A DNA stretch of 34,683 nt from Methylibium sp. (GTDB lineage: Bacteria > Pseudomonadota > Gammaproteobacteria > Burkholderiales > Burkholderiaceae_C). Made by a program: the position numbers and the translations under genes. Positions 7,999-14,258 of the stretch are shown here, one piece after another. How positions within the stretch are numbered: the first letter of the stretch is position 1; every line of letters starts with the position of its first letter. Below the pieces are notes generated by a model, which saw nothing but the letters and a program-made list of their open reading frames with translations, ran no database searches and had not been told where the DNA came from. Location: positions 1 through 34,683 of the forward strand of contig PNNH01000002.1 of the NCBI GenBank assembly GCA_013824165.1, given 5' to 3'.

Positions 7999-8913
7999 TC
8001 AAGCCGCTGCGCCGAGCTCGCTCAGCAGATAGTGCTTGAAGGCCTCGGCGATGGGCGAGAGCTGCTTGCCGCGTGGCACCACCAGATACCAGCTGTTGGC
8101 GATCGGGAAGCCATCCACCGGCAGTTCCACCAGATTGCCCGGTGCCATATGGGTCAGGGCCAGGCGGCTCAGGATCGCAACGCCCAGACCTGCGGCGACC
8201 GATTCCTTGATGGCCTCGTTGCTGGCGATGGTGATGGGATTGTCCAGGCGCAGCCCCTGGGCTTCGCAGTGCCGCTCGATGGCATGGCGCGTGCCGGAAC
8301 CCTGCTCGCGCATCAGCCAGCGCTCGCCGGCCAGTTCGTCCCAGCGCACCCGCTTGCGTCGCGCCAGCGGATGCTCGCTCGGCGCGATCACCACCAGCGG
8401 GTTCTCGGTCAGAAGGGTCAATTCGATGTCGAGCTCGCGCGGCGGATGGCTGAACACATAGAGGTCATCGAGGTTGTCCTGCAGACGGCGGCGGATCTCG
8501 GCGCGGTTGCCGACCTGGAACTCCACCTCCACCTGTGGATGCGATTTGCAGAACGGCCCCAGCAGACCTGGCACCAGGTACTTGGCGGTCGTCACCACGC
8601 CCAGCCTCAGCCGCCCCACCGACAGGCCGGCGCGCTGGGCCAGCCGCATCTCCAGCCGGTCCAGCACCTCGAACAGCTCGCGGCTGGTGGTCAGCAGTTC
8701 CTCGCCCACATCGGTGAGGTAGAGCTTCTTGCCGATCTGCTCGAACAGCTGCGCATCCAGCGCCTGCGCCAGCCGCGCCAGCTGGGTGGACACGGTCGGC
8801 TGGGCCAAATGCAGCACCCGCGCCGCGTCGGTGACGCTGAGCCGCTCGGCCACTTCGCGGAAGACTTCGAGCTGGCGGAAGGTCGCCTGGCGGGTGTGGA
8901 GTCTCTTCTTCAT
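7999..8913 (-). CDS. LysR family transcriptional regulator (CbbR-like)
   Basis: This 304-residue regulator starts at Met 8913 (MKKRLHTRQATFRQLE); a frame to 8997 adds unlikely residues. Residues 12-70 form the LysR winged helix-turn-helix (FRQLEVFREVAERLSVTDAA, AQPTVSTQLARL, KLYLTDVGEELL). The rest is a periplasmic-binding-fold effector domain with strands such as LRLGVVTTAKYLVPGLL and GLGVAILSRLAL. The head sequence resembles the CbbR group, which often senses metabolites such as phosphoenolpyruvate or NADPH. It is divergent from the isocitrate dehydrogenase gene with 112 bases between, the usual LysR layout, so that gene is the likely target; no Calvin-cycle genes are present here. The ligand is unknown. 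Confidence 0.9.
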   Translation of the reverse strand: MKKRLHTRQATFRQLEVFREVAERLSVTDAARVLHLAQPTVSTQLARLAQALDAQLFEQIGKKLYLTDVGEELLTTSRELFEVLDRLEMRLAQRAGLSVGRLRLGVVTTAKYLVPGLLGPFCKSHPQVEVEFQVGNRAEIRRRLQDNLDDLYVFSHPPRELDIELTLLTENPLVVIAPSEHPLARRKRVRWDELAGERWLMREQGSGTRHAIERHCEAQGLRLDNPITIASNEAIKESVAAGLGVAILSRLALTHMAPGNLVELPVDGFPIANSWYLVVPRGKQLSPIAEAFKHYLLSELGAAA

Positions 8914-8923
8914 AGCCAATGGT

Positions 8924-8935
8924 AGATGGTTATCT
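8924..8935. promoter_or_regulatory. Possible LysR operator in the divergent promoter region
   Basis: AGAT-GGTT-ATCT forms a small inverted repeat 11 bases upstream of the LysR start codon, inside a wider symmetric area, ATAGCCA to TGGTTAT (8912-8932). The intergenic region is AT-richer (CTAAATCTATTTTCTC at about 8939-8954) than its surroundings and must hold both promoters. LysR proteins usually bind T-N11-A palindromes in such places; the assignment is inference. Confidence 0.35.
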
Positions 8936-9025
8936 GGCTCTAAATCTATTTTCTCAAATCCATCGCAACTTCCAGAATCCGCCGCATCGCCGCACAACGG
9001 CTGTTGCCAACGAAAGGTTCAAACC

Positions 9026-10462
9026 ATGAGCAAGACCCCCATCACTGTCGCTTACGGCGACGGCATCGGCCCCGAAATCATGAAAGCCACGCTGCGCGTG
9101 CTCGAAGCCGCCAGCGCCCGCCTGGCGCCCGAGGTGATCGAGATCGGCGAGAAGGTCTACCTGGCCGGCAACAATAGCGGCATCGGCTCGGCCGCCTGGG
9201 AATCGCTGCGGCGCACCCGCGTCTTCCTGAAGGCGCCGATCACCACGCCGCAGGGCAATGGCTACAAGAGCCTCAACGTCAGCACCCGCAAGGCACTGGG
9301 CCTGTACGCCAATGTGCGCCCCTGCCTGGCCTACGCGCCCTTCGTGCCGACCCGCCACCCGGCGATGGATGTGGTGATCGTCCGCGAGAACGAGGAAGAC
9401 CTCTACGCCGGCATCGAGCACCGCCAGACCGACGAGGTGTACCAATGCCTGAAGCTGATCACCCGCCCAGGCTGCGAGCGCATCGTGCGCTATGCCTTCG
9501 AGTACGCGCGCCGACAAGGCCGCAAGCGCGTCACCTGCTTCGTGAAGGACAACATCATGAAGCTCACCGATGGCCTGTTCCATCGCGTGTTCGACGAGAT
9601 CGGCGCCGAGTACCCGGACATCGTGCGCGACAGCATGATCGTGGACATCGGTGCGGCGCGCCTGGCCGACACGCCCGAGCGCTTCGATGTCATCGTGATG
9701 CCCAATCTCTACGGCGACATCCTCTCCGATGTGGCGGCACAGATCGCAGGCTCGGTGGGCATGGCCGGCTCGGCCAATATCGGCGACCAGTGCGCCATGT
9801 TCGAAGCCATCCACGGCTCGGCCCCCGACATCGCCGGCCAGGATCTGGCCAACCCATCCGGCCTGCTGAACGGCGCCGTCCAGATGCTGCTGCACGTCGG
9901 CCAGGCCGATGTGGCCGAGCGCGTGCACAACGCCTGGCTGCGCACGCTGGAAGAAGGCCTGCACACGGCCGACATCTACCGCGACGGACAGAGCTACGCC
10001 CGGCTGGGCACGCAGGATTTTGCCGATGCAGTGATCGCACGCTTGGGCAAGAAGCCTGAAGTCCTGAAGGCCGTCAGCTACACCGAGCAGGCGCCGCTGG
10101 TATTGCCCACACCGGTGCGCCAGGCGCCACTGCACAAGCAGCTGGTAGGTGTGGACGTGTTCCTGCAGTGGCGCGAGGGCAAGCCCGAGCAGCTCGGCCC
10201 GCAGCTGCAAGCGGTGGCCGCGCCGGATCTGCCCCTGCATCTGATCACCAACCGCGGCGTCAAGGTTTGGCCGCAGGGCTTCCCCGAGACCTTCTGTGTC
10301 GACCACTGGCGTTGCCGCTTCACGGCCACGGCAGGCACGCTGTGCTTCAAGGAGGTGCTGGCGCTGCAGGAGCGCCTGCATGCTGAGGGCTTCGATGTGG
10401 TGAAGACGGAGAACCTCTACACCTTCGACGGCGCACCCGGCTACGCGGCGGTGCACGGATGA
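9026..10462 (+). CDS. Isocitrate dehydrogenase, long form with C-terminal domain, probably NAD-type
   Basis: The 478-residue enzyme oxidatively decarboxylates isocitrate to 2-oxoglutarate in the TCA cycle. Start ATG at 9026 has GAAAGG 8 bases upstream. Visible motifs: YGDGIGPEI (10-18), substrate loop SLNVSTRK (82-89), ENEEDLYAGIEH (121-132), KDNIMK (174-179), NLYGDILSD (227-235), HGSAPDIAG (263-271) and NPSGLL. Residues 350-478 are an added C-terminal domain, as in the Thermus and Rickettsia enzymes. In E. coli Icd the pair Lys344-Tyr345 in the HGTAP motif binds the NADP phosphate; here the pair is Asp268-Ile269, as in NAD-linked family members. Other NADP contacts were not checked. It is divergent from the LysR gene and overlaps the DUF6671 gene by ATGA. 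Confidence 0.9.
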   Translation: MSKTPITVAYGDGIGPEIMKATLRVLEAASARLAPEVIEIGEKVYLAGNNSGIGSAAWESLRRTRVFLKAPITTPQGNGYKSLNVSTRKALGLYANVRPCLAYAPFVPTRHPAMDVVIVRENEEDLYAGIEHRQTDEVYQCLKLITRPGCERIVRYAFEYARRQGRKRVTCFVKDNIMKLTDGLFHRVFDEIGAEYPDIVRDSMIVDIGAARLADTPERFDVIVMPNLYGDILSDVAAQIAGSVGMAGSANIGDQCAMFEAIHGSAPDIAGQDLANPSGLLNGAVQMLLHVGQADVAERVHNAWLRTLEEGLHTADIYRDGQSYARLGTQDFADAVIARLGKKPEVLKAVSYTEQAPLVLPTPVRQAPLHKQLVGVDVFLQWREGKPEQLGPQLQAVAAPDLPLHLITNRGVKVWPQGFPETFCVDHWRCRFTATAGTLCFKEVLALQERLHAEGFDVVKTENLYTFDGAPGYAAVHG

Positions 10463-11274
10463 GTCGTGCCAACCGACTGGCGCTGCTGACGCGCCATGGC
10501 AAGGCTGCCGTGCTGGGTGGCGTGGCCGAGGCTCTGGGGCTTGAGCTCCAGCTGATCGACGACTTCGACACCGACAGCCTGGGCACCTTCACGCTGGAGC
10601 GGCCGCGGCTCGGCAGCCAGTTCGATGCCGCGCTGGCCAAGGCCAAGCTGGCTTGCGAGCTGTCCGGCTGCCGCTGGGGCCTGGGCAGCGAAGGTAGCTT
10701 CGGACCCGACCCCTATCTGGCCCAGGCGCCCTGGGGTGTGGAGCTGCTGGTGCTGCATGACGCGCAGACCGACAGCCAGGTGCATGCGGTGGCACAGGGG
10801 CCGGCGCTGGCCTATCGCCAGGCCAGCGTCAGCAGCCTGGACGCCGCGATCGCATTCGCCACCGAGATCGGCTTCCCCGCGCAGGGCTTCATCATCGGCC
10901 GCGCGGACGAGCCTTGGTTCGACAAGGAGGCGCGCGAACTGGCACAGCTCAGGCAACGGGCTGAACAGGCCCTGCTGCACGGCGAGCTGTGGCTGGAGAC
11001 CGATATGCGCGCCCACCGCAACCCCAGCCGCATGGCCATGATTGCGCAGGCCGGCCAGGTGCTGGCGCAGCGCCTGCACGAGCGCTGCCCGCGCTGCGAG
11101 GCCAGGGGATGGGCGCCGGTGGGCTTGATCAGCGGCGCTCGCTGCGACTGCTGCGGCCACGCCACCTCGGCCGCGCGCGCGCAGCGCCTGCAATGCGCCG
11201 TCTGCCGCCATGAAGAAGAAAAGCCTCTGCGAGAGACCGTGCCGGCCGCGCGCTGCGAGCTTTGCAATCCGTGA
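10459..11274 (+). CDS. DUF6671 family protein with four C-terminal CxxC pairs
   Basis: This 271-residue protein shows the DUF6671 pattern: an N-terminal LTRHGKAAVL, DFDTDSLGTF with following acidic residue (35-47), SEGSFGPDP (77-85), and the signature ETDMRAHRNPSRM (180-192). The C-terminus carries CPRC (210-213), CDCC (229-232), CAVC (246-249) and CELC (266-269), enough for two zinc-ribbon sites. The family is of unknown function; the invariant Asp, Glu, His and Asn suggest an enzyme, and the zinc fingers suggest nucleic-acid or protein contact, but both are inference. Its ATG overlaps the stop of the isocitrate dehydrogenase gene (ATGA), so translation is coupled. A decayed fragment of a second copy lies at 13125-13339. 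Confidence 0.82.
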   Translation: MSRANRLALLTRHGKAAVLGGVAEALGLELQLIDDFDTDSLGTFTLERPRLGSQFDAALAKAKLACELSGCRWGLGSEGSFGPDPYLAQAPWGVELLVLHDAQTDSQVHAVAQGPALAYRQASVSSLDAAIAFATEIGFPAQGFIIGRADEPWFDKEARELAQLRQRAEQALLHGELWLETDMRAHRNPSRMAMIAQAGQVLAQRLHERCPRCEARGWAPVGLISGARCDCCGHATSAARAQRLQCAVCRHEEEKPLRETVPAARCELCNP

Positions 11275-11310
11275 TGCGTGACGCGGCAAGGCGCGCGGCT
11301 GCGCCCGGGT

Positions 11311-11328
11311 CCATGCGTTTTTGCATGG
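11311..11328. other. Hairpin CCATGC-GCATGG after the DUF6671 gene
   Basis: CCATGC, a six-base GTTTTT loop and GCATGG form a perfect six-pair stem 36 bases after the DUF6671 stop. An outer pair CCCGG (11304-11308) and CCGGG (11336-11340) could extend it. There is no T-run after the stem, so it is at best a weak terminator. Confidence 0.35.
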
Positions 11329-11415
11329 CTGAACTCCGGGATTGCCTGAGACGAGCACCCCCTTCCCTGCGTAGGATGCGAGCACGCTTCGCCAAAGCCC
11401 CTACTCCTCGCGCCG

Positions 11416-12054
11416 ATGAACGCTCCTGCCCACCCTCAAGTCGCCTTCTGGAACCGGATCGCCCGCAAGTACGCCACCGACCCCATCGCCGACGAGGCGG
11501 GCTACGAGAACACACTGCGCCGCGTGCAGGCGCTGCTGCACGCTGACCAGGACGTGCTCGAAGTCGGCTGCGGCACGGGCAGCACGGCCCTGCGCCTTGC
11601 CGGCGCAGGGCGGCGCTACCTCGCCACGGATGTCGCGCCCGAGATGATTGCCATTGCCCGCGAGAAGCTGCTGGCCCGCCCCGCGGCCGCGCTGCAATTC
11701 GAGGTGGCCGACGCTTGCTCGCCACCGGCGCGCAGCTTCGACGTGCTGCTGGCCTTCAACGCCGTGCATCTGTTGCCCGACCTCGATGCCAGCCTGGCCG
11801 CCCTGCTGCGTGCGCTCAAGCCCGGCGGCCTGTTCATCTCCAAGACCGCCTGCGTGGGGGAGATGAACCCGCTGATCACCCGACTGGCCCTGCCACTGGC
11901 ACGGCTGATCGGCAAGGCGCCGCCCGTGCTGGTGTTCAAGGAGGCCCAACTGGTGGCGGCCTTCGAGCGCCAGGGGCTGCATCTTGAGGCCGTCGAACGC
12001 CATGGCACGCGCGGCAAGGACATCCGTGTGGTCATCATCGCGCGCAAGGCGTGA
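11416..12054 (+). CDS. Class I SAM-dependent methyltransferase
   Basis: The 212-residue protein has the Rossmann methyltransferase core. Motif I, VLEVGCGTGST, is at 47-57, the acidic residue closing strand two is Asp72 (LATDVAPEM), and motif II/III are FEVADACSPP and FDVLLAFNAVHLLPD. GGLFISKTACVGEMN marks the post-motif strand. It is of the small-molecule methyltransferase type seen in UbiE and related enzymes; the substrate cannot be read. Start at ATG 11416 lacks an obvious Shine-Dalgarno sequence. It stands 141 bases after the DUF6671 gene in the same direction, and the short exported ORF follows 25 bases after its stop. Confidence 0.88.
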   Translation: MNAPAHPQVAFWNRIARKYATDPIADEAGYENTLRRVQALLHADQDVLEVGCGTGSTALRLAGAGRRYLATDVAPEMIAIAREKLLARPAAALQFEVADACSPPARSFDVLLAFNAVHLLPDLDASLAALLRALKPGGLFISKTACVGEMNPLITRLALPLARLIGKAPPVLVFKEAQLVAAFERQGLHLEAVERHGTRGKDIRVVIIARKA

Positions 12055-12079
12055 GGCCGCGGCTCAGCACCAATACACG

Positions 12080-12370
12080 ATGAAGACATCCCCGATGCGC
12101 CCCTGCCTGCACCGCCTGCTGCTGGCGGCACTGCTGCTGCCAGCGGCCGCCCAGGCACAGTCCCAGTCGCTGAGGTTCCCGCCCTCTGCTCGGGCGACCC
12201 CGGCCGCGATGGCCAGCGCCTTGCCCGATCCGGCTCGCCAGGCCCTGAGCCAGTTGTCGCCTGCAAGCACACCGGAAGCCCTCAGCGCTCGCGTGCTGCT
12301 CCAGCTGACGACCGGCGGGCAGGCGTCTTCCGGATCAGGTTTCGCTTCCGGGGTCGGAGCTTGGATTTGA
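12080..12370 (+). CDS. Short exported protein, possibly truncated
   Basis: The 96-residue ORF begins with a clear signal peptide, MRPCLHRLLLAALLLPAAAQA, with probable cleavage at AQA. The mature region is about 65 residues, rich in Ala, Ser and Pro (ALPDPARQALSQLSPASTPEAL), and ends in a low-complexity tail (SSGSGFASGVGAWI). The last 36 bases overlap the 3' end of the convergent YcxB-like gene, whose composition differs. So the tail may be read-through into foreign DNA, and the original protein may have been longer. I recognise no domain. Confidence 0.5.
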   Translation: MKTSPMRPCLHRLLLAALLLPAAAQAQSQSLRFPPSARATPAAMASALPDPARQALSQLSPASTPEALSARVLLQLTTGGQASSGSGFASGVGAWI

Positions 12371-12823
12371 AGGGCTCATATCCAAGGCCTGGCTCCGATT
12401 GCCCGTTCCGCGCTGGACAAGGGCCTCGAATAAAAGGCGTTGCTCTGGCGTGAACGCTCGGTAGGGTACCGGCATGGCTCCGCCTGCTTTGAGTTCAATG
12501 AGGAAGGCTTCTGACAGGCGACGGACGGCCTGTACTTCACTCCAGGCTCTGCTTCCAGCCCCAGACTTGCTTGCTCGAGTCAGACCTGCTTCACTGAATG
12601 TGAAAACGCAAGGTCCAACTTTGGCCTTCTTCACGAGGAAAACCAGGGGCACAACAATCCAGAGAAACGCGGCTTCTACTGCGGGCCAGTTCCAGGGAAG
12701 CAGTCGATTTGGCTTCTCCCCGGTTTCAGCAAGGTGCATTGGAATGAAGTCGCGCAGCACGCGCTTGTATTCGCCCAGTTGATACTCGACGGCAACTTCG
12801 ACCGTGGCTCCAAAGTGGTTCAC
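12335..12823 (-). CDS. YcxB-like membrane-associated protein
   Basis: The 162-residue product resembles YcxB-like proteins: N-terminal strand VEVAVEYQLGEYKR, a hydrophobic helix at about 48-64 (AVEAAFLWIVVPLVFLV), and the conserved C-terminal domain FTFSEAGLTR... SRAWSEVQAVRR... FLIELKAGGAMPVPYRAF. Most relatives have two membrane helices; only one is clear here. The function is unknown. The GTG start at 12823 has GGAGG directly against it, too close for a good ribosome site, but no better start precedes the domain. The last 20 residues (from RGTGNRS) are not conserved in type. GC is visibly lower than in the neighbours. It sits against an attC-like inverted repeat at its 5' end and overlaps the exported ORF at its 3' end, all signs of acquired DNA. 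Confidence 0.75.
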   Translation of the reverse strand: MNHFGATVEVAVEYQLGEYKRVLRDFIPMHLAETGEKPNRLLPWNWPAVEAAFLWIVVPLVFLVKKAKVGPCVFTFSEAGLTRASKSGAGSRAWSEVQAVRRLSEAFLIELKAGGAMPVPYRAFTPEQRLLFEALVQRGTGNRSQALDMSPSNPSSDPGSET

Positions 12824-12828
12824 CTCCG

Positions 12829-12912
12829 GCCTAACGGATCGCGCTTATCTGCCGAGCGCAAGTGCAGCGGGAGCACACCTCGGCATGCCGAGGCAGATAA
12901 AACGTGTTGAAC
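12829..12912 (-). repeat. Inverted repeat element with attC-like ends
   Basis: Read on the minus strand, this 84-base element starts with GTTCAAC (an RYYYAAC sequence) and ends with GTTAGGC (a GTTRRRY core), 6 bases before the YcxB-like start codon. Inside are perfect 9-base arms, TTATCTGCC and GGCAGATAA (plus strand 12845-12853 and 12892-12900), and the 16-base palindrome CCTCGGCATGCCGAGG (12878-12893). This is the general plan of an integron attC site with a gene just after the core. Against it: the two end boxes pair poorly, the spacers are unequal (9 and 5 bases), and no matching site is found at the other end of the gene. Confidence 0.4.
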
Positions 12913-12956
12913 TGAACCATCGCAGCTCCCCCAGTCATCGTGGCTTTTTGGTCTAA

Positions 12957-12985
12957 GCCCTATGGCGATTGGATCGCCATAGGGC
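12957..12985. repeat. Perfect 13-base inverted repeat with a three-base loop
   Basis: GCCCTATGGCGAT (12957-12969), loop TGG, and ATCGCCATAGGGC (12973-12985) pair without mismatch. Neither strand has a T-run after the stem, so it is not a standard intrinsic terminator. It lies 45 bases from the attC-like element in the same gene-free stretch. It could be a REP-like element, a protein-binding site or the end of a mobile piece. Confidence 0.7.
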
Positions 12986-13124
12986 CGCTACCTCAGGACA
13001 TTATGCTGCAGCTCCTGCCGGCGCGAGGCCGATGCTTCTACGGTACGGCGCTCCTTCGGGTGCGGCCCTTAGGCGTCACGCGATGAACGGGTTGGCCCGT
13101 CGGCGCGGCACCAGCCCCTGACTC
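12986..13124. other. Gene-free stretch before the DUF6671 remnant
   Basis: This part of the 500-base interval between the YcxB-like gene and the SDR has no coding frame that I can support and no strong repeat. It may contain earlier parts of the decayed DUF6671 copy too altered to recognise. Confidence 0.4.
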
Positions 13125-13339
13125 GCTGCAAGACGCGCAGACCGGGAGCCAGGTGAATGCGATCACACAAGGCCGCAGGCGGCTATCCGACGCGGCGCCC
13201 GAACCTCGGCCAACCCGGAGTTCCCTGGCACCATAAGGAAGCCCGCGAGCTGCGGTTGGAAAGCGCGATGCGCACCCACAACAAACCCTGCCGCCTGGCC
13301 ATGCAGGCGCAGACAGCCAACCCGCTCAAGCCTGCTTAA
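13125..13339 (+). pseudogene. Decayed DUF6671 gene fragment
   Basis: Three blocks match the intact DUF6671 gene at 10459-11274. The first, from 13126, reads LQDAQTGSQVNAITQG, against LHDAQTDSQVHAVAQG (intact residues 99-114). The second, in another frame from about 13221, reads PWHHKEAREL, against PWFDKEAREL. The third continues with LRLESAMRTHNKPCRLAM, against LWLETDMRAHRNPSRMAM, the family signature. Segments between the blocks are missing, the frame shifts between block one and two, and the zinc-binding C-terminus is absent; the frame ends at 13339, overlapping the stop of the convergent SDR gene. The identity at DNA level (GACGCGCAGACCG, AGCCAGGTG) confirms a copy or homologue in decay. 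Confidence 0.75.
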
Positions 13340-14225
13340 GCGCCCCGCGCAGCTTCTGCCCCAGCTCGGGCTTGTCCTTGAAGGGGTCTGTCGGATTGCG
13401 TAGCAGCATGGCGTCTTCCATGCGCGTCTGCACGCCGGCAAGCGCCTGCGGGTGGCTGAAGATGTAGAAGCGGTCCTCATCCATCGCGGCGAACACCATG
13501 GCCGCCACATCGGCGGCGCTGATCTTGCCGGAGGACACGGCCTTGTCGCTCATGGCCTGCGAGATCAGCTGGCTCTGCGTAGGCTTGGATGCCGCCAGTT
13601 CACCTGGCCGATTGCGGTGGCTCTGCGAAATGCCGGTGGGCACGAAGTAGGGGCACAGCACCGAGCAGTGGATCTGCTCGCTGACCAGGGACAGGTCTTG
13701 ATAGAGCGTCTCGCTCAAACTCACCACCGCATGCTTGCTAACGTTGTAGACACCCATGTTCGGCGCATTCAGCATGCCCGCCATCGACGCGGTGTTGACG
13801 ATGTGGCCTTCAAAAGCGGAATCAGCCTTGGCGGCCGCCAGCATCATCGGCGTGAACAGGCGCACGCCATGCACCACGCCCATCAGGTTGACGCCCAGCA
13901 CCCATTCCCAGTCGGCCAGGGTGTTCTCCCACACCAGGCCGCCCGAGCCGACGCCGGCATTGTTGAAGACGAAGCTCGGCGCGCCGAAGCGCTCTTGCAC
14001 CGCATCAGCCAGCGCCTGCATCTGATCGGCTTTGGCCACGTCGACGCGGCGTGCCAGCACCGGCACGCGGCCCTCGAACTCGGCCGCCGCCTTGTCCAGC
14101 GCGTCCTGCTGCACATCGCAGAGCACGAGGCTCATGCCACGCGCCGCGGCGAGCCGCGCCACTTCGAGGCCGAAGCCCGAACCCGCGCCGGTGATTACGG
14201 CCGTGCGGCCCTGGTAAGTCTTCAT
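13326..14225 (-). CDS. SDR family oxidoreductase
   Basis: This 299-residue protein is a classical short-chain dehydrogenase: cofactor motif TGAGSGFG (12-19), Asp37 after strand two, structural NNAG (88-91), and catalytic Ser147, Tyr160 and Lys164 in the order S-x12-YxxxK. The long C-terminus, including SHRNRPGEL and DEDRFYIFSHP, is typical of SDR members of the Burkholderiales that act on alcohols or acyl intermediates; the substrate is unknown. A good ribosome site (AAGGAG) precedes Met 14225. It is the last gene of a likely operon, 33 bases after the GST gene, itself overlapping elaA. Confidence 0.9.
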   Translation of the reverse strand: MKTYQGRTAVITGAGSGFGLEVARLAAARGMSLVLCDVQQDALDKAAAEFEGRVPVLARRVDVAKADQMQALADAVQERFGAPSFVFNNAGVGSGGLVWENTLADWEWVLGVNLMGVVHGVRLFTPMMLAAAKADSAFEGHIVNTASMAGMLNAPNMGVYNVSKHAVVSLSETLYQDLSLVSEQIHCSVLCPYFVPTGISQSHRNRPGELAASKPTQSQLISQAMSDKAVSSGKISAADVAAMVFAAMDEDRFYIFSHPQALAGVQTRMEDAMLLRNPTDPFKDKPELGQKLRGALKQA

Positions 14226-14258
14226 GGCTGGTCTCCTTGATTGTTCTGTCTTGCCTCT

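Noticed and set aside
8954-10456. A 500-codon open frame on the minus strand
   Set aside because: Antisense to isocitrate dehydrogenase; composition typical of a GC-driven shadow frame.
12200-12340. A second attC site at the far end of the YcxB-like gene
   Set aside because: No RYYYAAC/GTTRRRY pair with a stem could be found there, so a complete cassette is not claimed.
12957-12985. Intrinsic terminator
   Set aside because: The stem is strong but neither strand has a T-run after it.
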